Of a stretch of 19,114 nt of DNA, positions 13,759 through 19,114 are shown piece after piece. The notes beneath the pieces were generated by a model, which ran no database searches, was not told the DNA's origin, and saw only the letters and a list, made by a program, of their open reading frames with translations. How positions within the stretch are numbered: the stretch's first letter is position 1; the number at the start of each line of letters is the position of its first letter. Both the position numbers and the translations under genes were made by a program. This DNA comes from Lachnospiraceae bacterium UBA7188. GTDB taxonomy: Bacteria > Bacillota > Clostridia > Lachnospirales > Lachnospiraceae. The stretch spans positions 32,460 to 51,573 of the forward strand of contig DKVC01000239.1 in the NCBI GenBank assembly GCA_002490995.1, written 5' to 3'.

Positions 13759-14775
13759 ATGACTTTAGGAGAATTTATATGGGACAGGCTGGGGCATTTG
13801 GCCGTATTGGGTATCTTTGCTGCCGCGGCAACGGTATTTCTGCTGGCTACGGGGACGCAATGGGGAATTCTGGTGATTCTGCTGTTTTTCGGGGGATTCC
13901 TTTTACTGGCAGTACAATTCCGTGATTTTCTGAAATGCCGCAGCCATATCCGGGAACTGGAATCCGTCCTGAAAGGACTGGATCAGAAATATCTGTTCAC
14001 GGAATGCATTCCGAAACCGGACAGTGCCTATGAACAGGCGCTGTTCGAGATGCTGCGCCGGGCAGGCAGGGATATGATCGAGAACGTTTCCAACGCCCGG
14101 GCCGCCACCAGGGAATACAAGGAATACATCGAAAGCTGGGTACATGAGATCAAGACGCCCATCACCGCCGCCCGCCTGATCTGCCGCAATGTAGACAGGG
14201 AAACCGGCCGAAAGCTGACGGCTGAGCTGGCTCAGATTGACAATCATGTAGAGAGGGCGCTGTACTATGCCCGGGCCGAAAGCCCCGAACAGGATTTCCT
14301 GGTGCGCCGGACTGCCCTGGATACCATAGCCGCCGAGGCAATCGAACGGCACCGCTCTCTTCTGATCCAGAACGGTGTCTGCATCCGGACAGAAGCCCTG
14401 GAGCCTGTAGTATACACAGACGGAAAATGGCTCTGCTTTATACTGGGACAGCTCTTGCAGAATGCCGTCCGCTATCGGAACGAGCACCCTCTGATCACCC
14501 TGTCCGCCAGACACGCCGGAAGCCAGGTGCAGCTCACTGTCAGTGACAATGGCATCGGCATACCGGCTCACGAGCTGTCCCGCATCCTTGACCGGGGATT
14601 CACCGGCACCAACGGGCGGCTCCGGAACAGCTCCACCGGAATGGGGCTCTATCTCTGCAAAAAACTGGCTGACCATCTGGAAATCCAAATGTCTGTCCAA
14701 TCGCTGGAAGGACAGGGCACCACTGTAACCCTGACGTTTCCTGCAGTTACAGGCCACGGATATAATGTCGAATAA
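13759..14775 (+). CDS. BceS-type intramembrane-sensing histidine kinase
   Basis: This 338-residue kinase has two membrane helices (about 13-32 and 35-52) with almost no outside loop. That architecture is typical of BceS kinases, which sense through their ABC transporter partner rather than directly. The dimerisation block has H129 in YIESWVHEIKTPI. The ATPase part has N235 in QLLQNAVRYR, DNGIGIPAHE and STGMGLYLCKKLADHL. AGGAGG lies 8-9 nt before the ATG. It would phosphorylate the regulator encoded at 12128-13039, from which it is separated by a 720-bp stretch with a decayed gene. Known members respond to cell-wall-active peptides such as bacitracin or lantibiotics; which one applies here is unknown. 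Confidence 0.93.
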   Translation: MTLGEFIWDRLGHLAVLGIFAAAATVFLLATGTQWGILVILLFFGGFLLLAVQFRDFLKCRSHIRELESVLKGLDQKYLFTECIPKPDSAYEQALFEMLRRAGRDMIENVSNARAATREYKEYIESWVHEIKTPITAARLICRNVDRETGRKLTAELAQIDNHVERALYYARAESPEQDFLVRRTALDTIAAEAIERHRSLLIQNGVCIRTEALEPVVYTDGKWLCFILGQLLQNAVRYRNEHPLITLSARHAGSQVQLTVSDNGIGIPAHELSRILDRGFTGTNGRLRNSSTGMGLYLCKKLADHLEIQMSVQSLEGQGTTVTLTFPAVTGHGYNVE

Positions 14776-14837
14776 TAGGTATTGACTTGTCTGTTCACTT
14801 GTTTGCACCTCACCGAGAGCTCTCACCCATCAGGAAT

Positions 14838-14939
14838 TATACTCGTGAGCGCATTCATTTGCCGTCTTTTTACCTTGCATTGCACCAGCGCTCACTCGTT
14901 ATACATGCATGCTGGCAAATGTTTTTGACCGCGAGTATA
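14838..14939. repeat. Family B 102-bp element, complete copy B5
   Basis: It runs from TATACTCGTGAGCGC to GACCGCGAGTATA, 102 bp. The ends form an imperfect inverted repeat of about 26 bp (TATACTCG with CGAGTATA, ATTTGCC with GGCAAAT). The central CTCGTTATACAT is shared with copy B4. It fills the gap between the convergent ends of the kinase and repressor genes. A 10-bp palindrome, GAGAGCTCTC, lies just before it at 14815-14824. Confidence 0.65.
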
Positions 14940-14947
14940 AATGCTGT

Positions 14948-15712
14948 CTATATGTAGAGGAAAGATAACAGTGGCGGAATGTGAGAGAATGATCCTTTCA
15001 GCCGATACTTGAACTTGCCGTCTTCCTCTTTAACCGTCAGCGGCAAGTTCCTTACTGCGGTTTCTGCTTCCTCGACCTTGAGATGTGCTGCCGCCGCTAT
15101 CTCATCCGCAGTAACATAAAGATCAAAATCGGAATGTGTCAATCCATATAAAGCATAAAGCACTTTCAGCACATTCAGATCCGAGAACCGCTCCATTGTA
15201 CTCCTGAGTTCCCACATCTGAGCCCCATCAGGCACAATGCATCCATTTCCCAAAGCAAAGAAGATACTGTTATTCTTCCTCCCAGTGCTTCCTTCCGGTT
15301 CAGAACATATGGAAAGCCCCCAGGAGGATACTTCGTCAACCGAATAGTCCTTTTCCTTCCAGGGAACTCTGCTCTTATAGCCATCTGTTGATGCGGCTTC
15401 ATGCAGAAGGGCTGCAATTCGGTATGCATTCTCAAAGGCAGCTTTCTCCGGCAATGCCGAAAAGTAATCTTTGATTTTGAGGCAGATATCACCTAATCCG
15501 TCTGTTGTTTTATAACCGAGAAGCTCATCTACCGAAACATCAAAGAGTTTCGCGATGCCGGGCAGGAGCTGAATATCCGGGCAGCACTGCGCCGACTCCC
15601 ATTTGGAGACAGCCTGATTGGTTACGCCAAGGGCGTTGGCCAGTTCTTCCTGCGTAAGGCCTTTCTGTTTTCTCAGAAAAGCAATCTGTTCATTGATTTT
15701 AATTGTAGTCAT
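14948..15712 (-). CDS. XRE-family transcriptional regulator
   Basis: This 254-residue protein has an N-terminal Cro/C1-type helix-turn-helix (about 5-62): IAFLRKQKGLTQEELANALG, NQAVSKWES and LFDVSVDELLGY. The C-terminal 190 residues are not assigned; a winged-helix-like stretch (TADEIAAAAHLKVEEAETAV, about 200-220) is suggested near the end. The longer frame to 15787 would run through the promoter. The ATG at 15712 has GAGGTG about 6 nt upstream and starts the HTH correctly. It is divergent from the ABC transporter genes and stands between kinase and transporter, where Bce loci usually have nothing, so it may control the transporter as well as itself. Confidence 0.88.
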   Translation of the reverse strand: MTTIKINEQIAFLRKQKGLTQEELANALGVTNQAVSKWESAQCCPDIQLLPGIAKLFDVSVDELLGYKTTDGLGDICLKIKDYFSALPEKAAFENAYRIAALLHEAASTDGYKSRVPWKEKDYSVDEVSSWGLSICSEPEGSTGRKNNSIFFALGNGCIVPDGAQMWELRSTMERFSDLNVLKVLYALYGLTHSDFDLYVTADEIAAAAHLKVEEAETAVRNLPLTVKEEDGKFKYRLKGSFSHIPPLLSFLYI

Positions 15713-15734
15713 AAAAGCACCTCGCATTTGTTTT

Positions 15735-15779
15735 TTGTAGCTACAACTATATTTTACGGATATGCAGCTCAAAAAACAA
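15735..15779 (-). promoter_or_regulatory. Promoter and likely operator of the XRE regulator
   Basis: On the minus strand, -35 TTGTTT (15774-15779) and -10 TAAAAT (15751-15756) have a 17-bp spacer. Right after the -10 lies the perfect 12-bp palindrome TTGTAGCTACAA (15735-15746), well placed for self-repression by a dimeric XRE protein. Confidence 0.55.
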
Positions 15780-15839
15780 TGGCGCATCAGTTTGATCAGT
15801 TCGCATTTCGTCCAACTTCCGGTTGGATTCTTTCGAATC

Positions 15840-15869
15840 TTTCAATTTTGTAACCTGAATCAATATAAA
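15840..15869 (+). promoter_or_regulatory. Possible promoter of the bceAB-like operon
   Basis: A -10 TATAAA (15864-15869) with TTCAAT (15841-15846) 17 bp upstream lies 65 bp before the ATPase gene. Two small inverted repeats lie upstream: TCCAAC with GTTGGA around TTCCG, and GATTC with GAATC. They could bind the Bce-type regulator. Confidence 0.35.
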
Positions 15870-15933
15870 TTCGATACCCTTTTCCCTGCTGCGGGTGTAC
15901 CATCATAGTAATCCCAATAGAAAGGACACTACA

Positions 15934-16692
15934 ATGCTGCAGGTAAAATCTATCGAAAAATATTACGGAAACAAAAATAATGTCACCAAAGCCCTTGACC
16001 GCATCAGCTTTGACGTGGAGGAGGGAGAATTCATCGCCATCATGGGCGCCTCGGGCAGCGGCAAGACAACGCTGCTGAACTGTATCTCCACCATCGACAC
16101 CGTCAGCGCAGGACACATCCTGCTAAACGGGGAGGACATCGCCGGGCTGTCTCCGACAGAGCTGGCACGCTTCAGGCGGGAGAAGCTGGGCTTTGTCTTC
16201 CAGGATTTCAATCTGCTGGATACATTGACTCTGGAAGAAAATATCGGCCTGGCGCTCACCATCAACCATACCGCTCCGCACACTGTCCGGGATAAGGTAC
16301 AGGATGTGGCCATGCGTCTTCGGATTGACGATATCCTGGATAAATTTCCTTATCAGGTATCCGGGGGACAGAAGCAGCGGGCTGCATGCGCCCGTGCCAT
16401 GGTGGCAGGCCAGTCCCTGATCCTGGCAGACGAGCCAACCGGCGCTTTAGACTCCAAAGCGTCTAAAAATCTACTGGAAATCATGTCCGGAATGAACCGG
16501 GACTACCATGCCACCATCCTCATGGTGACACATGACGCCTACAGCGCAAGCTATGCCGGAAGAGTGCTGTTCCTGAAGGACGGGCGGCTGTTCAACGAAC
16601 TGATCCGCGGAAACCGGACAAGAAGCGTTTTCTATCATGAAATCCTGGATGTACTGGGTCTGTTGGGAGGTGATATCAGTGACGTTATCTAA
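15934..16692 (+). CDS. BceA-type ABC transporter ATPase
   Basis: This 252-residue ATPase of the MacB/BceA class drives a peptide-resistance or peptide-sensing transporter. The Walker A motif is GASGSGKTT (38-46), the Q-loop FVFQDFN, the signature VSGGQKQRAACARA, and Walker B LILADEPTGALD, followed by the MVTHD switch histidine. An in-frame ATG at 15895 lacks a ribosome site. The ATG at 15934 has AAAGGA 7 nt upstream and begins the usual MLQVKSIEKYYG. The end overlaps the permease start by 14 bp, the ordinary coupled arrangement. In known systems the transporter both removes the peptide from its lipid target and signals to the BceS-type kinase. Confidence 0.94.
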   Translation: MLQVKSIEKYYGNKNNVTKALDRISFDVEEGEFIAIMGASGSGKTTLLNCISTIDTVSAGHILLNGEDIAGLSPTELARFRREKLGFVFQDFNLLDTLTLEENIGLALTINHTAPHTVRDKVQDVAMRLRIDDILDKFPYQVSGGQKQRAACARAMVAGQSLILADEPTGALDSKASKNLLEIMSGMNRDYHATILMVTHDAYSASYAGRVLFLKDGRLFNELIRGNRTRSVFYHEILDVLGLLGGDISDVI

Positions 16693-18892
16693 GCTTTCCC
16701 TCCGCAACGCCAAACGCCAGGCCGGAGATTATCTGGTCTATTTCGTCACTGTCGTCCTGTCAGCCGCCCTGATACATGCCTTTAACGGGCTGGTTTTCTC
16801 TGAGGAACTGTCGGCTCTGTCCTCCTTTATGGAAAGCCTGCCGGTTTTCATTATCATGGCCAGTATCCTGGTCATCTGCGTCATGGGATGGCTGATCCAC
16901 TATGTCACTGCGTTTATGCTCTCCCGGCGCAGCAGGGAGCTGGGCACCTACATTCTCATCGGACTTGAGAACAACCAGGTTGCCAGGCTGTTTTTTCTGG
17001 AAAACCTGATCGTAGGCGGCGCTGCCCTGGCACTGGGGCTCCTTTTGGGCGGGCTCATTTTTCAGGTACTGCGTGCCGTTATCCTGTCCCTGTTCCACGC
17101 TCCGTATACTTTCAGCCTTGCCCTCTCCCCCAGGGCTGTCATGTTAACCTTTGTCTACTTTACCGTTATTTACCTGCTGGTATTACGGAAAAACCGGAAA
17201 AGCATCCGGACTATGAACATTCATGACCTGATTTATTTTGAGAAAAAGAACGAGGAGGAAGCTGTCAGAAAGAGCCGCAGCCGCCGGACTCTGTTCACGG
17301 CAGCCATTCTGTCCGGCATCATGGGCACCCTTTTGCTGCTGACAAGGAATATGCCCCTGATTCTCCTCGGAACGGCATGCGTTGTTTTCTTCCTGTTCGG
17401 ATTTTTTCTGAGCTTTTCCTCCGGTGTGCCTGCCTGGTTTGTGAAGCGCCCTGAAAAAAAGTATGCCTCCCACACCCTGCTGATTTTCCGGGGGCTCTCC
17501 GCCAAGCTGACTACCATGGGGTTGACCATGGCCACGGTATCTCTGCTCTTTGCCGTAACCCTGATCAGCGAAGGCACCGGCATGCTGTTCGGCACCCTTT
17601 TCCAAAACCGGGTGGAGGGCAGTACCTGTTTTGATATCTTCATCGGTACGGAGGCCGCCGATGTTGATGGCGAAACCCCCGAGGACAATGCTGTTCCTTC
17701 CATGTCTGCTGCAGACAGCCTTCAAACCGGTATCGGGGTTTCCATTGACAGCACAATCGACTCCGCCGCCGGTGCCCGTACTTCCGTTGGCAATACTGGC
17801 ACTTTCTCAGGCAGTAACGGTATCCCTGCAGCAGATACTTTCCAGAGCAGAATAGAAAATCCGGAAGCCCACATCGAATCCGCTGCCCCGGAGTTCAGGC
17901 CTTACCTGGAGTATATCAGGGCCGAAATTCCTCTGCAGGCGTCCATGCAGTACAATATCTATCAGGGAGAGACGCTTCAGGTGACGGATTATATCGATGA
18001 AAATGCGGAATATTACGCTTATTACAGCTATGACCCCCTGATGGCCTACAGCGATTACGCCGCCCTGCGCCAGATGTTGGGATACAGTGACGCCCCATTG
18101 GAGCCTGGACATTATATTATCCATTGCATGGCTTACCTGGGCAACCTGATGGAAAACTACAATCAGGATATCTCCGTAAGCGGAAACCCACTTTCTCCGG
18201 GAAGCGTGTATACGGAGCACTTCGCCCAGAAGCTGTGGGACGGGAACGGGCGCGGCTTTATCCTGGTGGTACCGGATGAATATCTGGTTTCACGGCCTGT
18301 CAGCCATAAAGTTTACGGCGCCATGACCAGTGTTCCGCTGACACAGGCACAGGACGACAGGCTGCAGGAAATCCATGAAAGCCAAATGGGCGGAAGCGCC
18401 GGGCTGACATACTTCTCCGCCGGCTCCTCCACCCTGATGACCAGAACCTCCCTGGCCAGGGAATACGCCGCCATGTCTGCATGCACTATTTTTCCGCTGT
18501 ACTATCTGGCGCTGATTCTCACCATGGCTGCCGCCACCATACTGACAGTGCAGCAGCTCAGCGAGAGCATCCGGTACCGGCAGCAGTTCACCCTGTTAAG
18601 GAAATTGGGCATGGACAGGCTGGAAATGGCCAGGACCCTGCGGAAACAGCTTGCGCTCTACTATGCAATGCCTGCCCTGCCGCCTCTGTTGATCAGCGTT
18701 CCCTTCCTCTGGGCTATGGGGCATACCTTCGAGCCGGGAACCATAAACGGACCAGGACAGCTGGCCGGAATCCTGGGAACGGCTTTGGGATTCTTTTTCC
18801 TGATTTATCTTGTGTATGCTTTGATGGCCTACGGCAGCCTGAAGAAGAATGTGCTGTCGGAGCATGCGTTATTTTATACTGCGCGCCAATGA
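16679..18892 (+). CDS. BceB-type FtsX-like ABC transporter permease
   Basis: This 737-residue membrane subunit is the partner of the preceding ATPase. The start is GTG 16679, with GGAGG 8 nt upstream inside the ATPase gene; it gives MTLSKLSLRNAKRQAGDYLVYF broken as MTLSKLSLRNAKRQ and AGDYLVYF, the family opening. Six or more hydrophobic segments fill the N-terminal 310 residues. A large outside domain follows (about 315-600, with YNIYQGETLQVTDYI and YSDYAALRQMLGY), then three C-terminal membrane segments, starting around CTIFPLYYLALILTMAAA. This large domain is what BceB permeases use to recognise peptides and signal. Residues about 322-402 are an extra S/T/A/G-rich stretch not expected in the family. 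Confidence 0.93.
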   Translation: MTLSKLSLRNAKRQAGDYLVYFVTVVLSAALIHAFNGLVFSEELSALSSFMESLPVFIIMASILVICVMGWLIHYVTAFMLSRRSRELGTYILIGLENNQVARLFFLENLIVGGAALALGLLLGGLIFQVLRAVILSLFHAPYTFSLALSPRAVMLTFVYFTVIYLLVLRKNRKSIRTMNIHDLIYFEKKNEEEAVRKSRSRRTLFTAAILSGIMGTLLLLTRNMPLILLGTACVVFFLFGFFLSFSSGVPAWFVKRPEKKYASHTLLIFRGLSAKLTTMGLTMATVSLLFAVTLISEGTGMLFGTLFQNRVEGSTCFDIFIGTEAADVDGETPEDNAVPSMSAADSLQTGIGVSIDSTIDSAAGARTSVGNTGTFSGSNGIPAADTFQSRIENPEAHIESAAPEFRPYLEYIRAEIPLQASMQYNIYQGETLQVTDYIDENAEYYAYYSYDPLMAYSDYAALRQMLGYSDAPLEPGHYIIHCMAYLGNLMENYNQDISVSGNPLSPGSVYTEHFAQKLWDGNGRGFILVVPDEYLVSRPVSHKVYGAMTSVPLTQAQDDRLQEIHESQMGGSAGLTYFSAGSSTLMTRTSLAREYAAMSACTIFPLYYLALILTMAAATILTVQQLSESIRYRQQFTLLRKLGMDRLEMARTLRKQLALYYAMPALPPLLISVPFLWAMGHTFEPGTINGPGQLAGILGTALGFFFLIYLVYALMAYGSLKKNVLSEHALFYTARQ
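17645..17885 (+). repeat. Low-complexity insert with a diverged internal duplication in the permease
   Basis: The insert in the outside domain contains two related stretches, AADSLQTGIGVSIDSTID and AADTFQSRIENPEAHIES, separated by a G/S/T-rich spacer. In related permeases the FDIFIG block runs almost directly into the FxxYLEYIxxxIP block (from memory), so about 75 residues appear additional. Confidence 0.45.
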
Positions 18893-18904
18893 AAGTTACA
18901 TTAT

Positions 18905-18968
18905 GTCAACGTACAATACGTAAAAACACGTATTGTACGTTGACGTACGTAGTTTTACGTGCTACAAT
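18905..18968 (+). promoter_or_regulatory. Strong promoter overlapping a 17-bp perfect inverted repeat
   Basis: GTCAACGTACAATACGT (18905-18921) and ACGTATTGTACGTTGAC (18928-18944) are perfect reverse complements around AAAAAC. The right arm contains the first five bases of a -35 TTGACG (18940-18945), and a -10 TACAAT (18963-18968) follows after 17 bp. More TACGT motifs lie in the spacer. This fits an operator for a HicB-type repressor, and the hairpin might also stop read-through from the permease gene. Confidence 0.7.
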
Positions 18969-18999
18969 ATAATCCTGATAAGGAAAGGAGATACAGCTA

Positions 19000-19092
19000 A
19001 TGCCAATGACACCACGGGAGATGATCAAACATCTCAAGAGAAATGGTTTTCAGGTAGTAAGGAATTGTCTACAAATAACTGCTACGAGTTGA
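19000..19092 (+). pseudogene. hicA: HicA-like toxin start, frame broken after about 21 codons
   Basis: The ATG at 19000 has AAAGGAG 9 nt upstream and opens with MPMTPREMIKHLKRNGFQVV, which is the HicA opening (the fold is a small dsRNA-binding-like mRNA interferase). The family then has R-x-x-G-S-H with the catalytic histidine. Here the frame instead reads RNCLQITATS and stops at TGA 19090-19092. No frame within the remaining bases restores GSH. Either another element inserted after codon 21 or the gene decayed. The window ends before a hicB partner could be seen. Confidence 0.6.
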
Positions 19093-19114
19093 AAGCCGTT
19101 TTCCTTATGTTTCC

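Noticed and set aside
13903..14826. Minus-strand 307-codon frame over the BceS-type kinase
   Set aside because: Antisense shadow; the plus-strand frame has all kinase motifs.

Overview
The window looks like an accessory region of a Gram-positive gut-type Clostridia chromosome, most likely Lachnospiraceae-like. This is inferred from gene content: a YesM/YesN-type two-component system next to a CUT1 sugar importer without its own ATPase, a BceRSAB-type peptide-resistance locus, and strong AGGAGG ribosome sites. No rRNA, tRNA, CRISPR array or transposase gene was seen.

Layout. (1) 1-1030: a VapBC-type toxin-antitoxin pair (minus strand, AT-rich) with small repeats and a large hairpin. (2) 1031-2575: an AraC-type regulator with an unusually long helical C-terminal part (minus), preceded by a leader of four 26-bp tandem repeats. 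(3) 3075-5967: a sensor kinase and AraC-type response regulator (minus, 11-bp overlap), bracketed by two direct copies of a 102-bp element. (4) 6449-10313: divergent sugar importer genes (permease, permease, binding lipoprotein), with a 127-bp MITE-like insertion carrying an 8-bp target duplication between the permeases and a good terminator after the lipoprotein. (5) 10538-12101: two small uncharacterised ORFs and a zinc-ribbon methyltransferase interrupted by an in-frame TAG. (6) 12128-18892: a BceRSAB-like module (regulator, kinase, ABC ATPase, FtsX-type permease). It is broken up by a decayed PD-(D/E)XK ATPase-family remnant between regulator and kinase, and by a minus-strand XRE repressor between kinase and transporter. 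(7) 18905-19114: a hicA-like toxin start with a strong promoter overlapping a 17-bp perfect inverted repeat; its reading frame leaves the family pattern after about 21 codons.

Most notable: the window is seeded with two families of 102-bp hairpin elements that share TATACT...AGTATA ends (called A and B here). One A copy lies inside the Bce-type response-regulator gene, in frame and without stops, so an element-derived peptide of about 34 residues sits in the receiver domain just before the strand carrying the phospho-aspartate. It is followed by a duplicated 36-bp (12-residue) repeat, making a total insertion of about 70 residues. This resembles in principle the protein-invading Rickettsia palindromic elements, although the sequences are not claimed to be related. 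All alignments and counts were done by eye.
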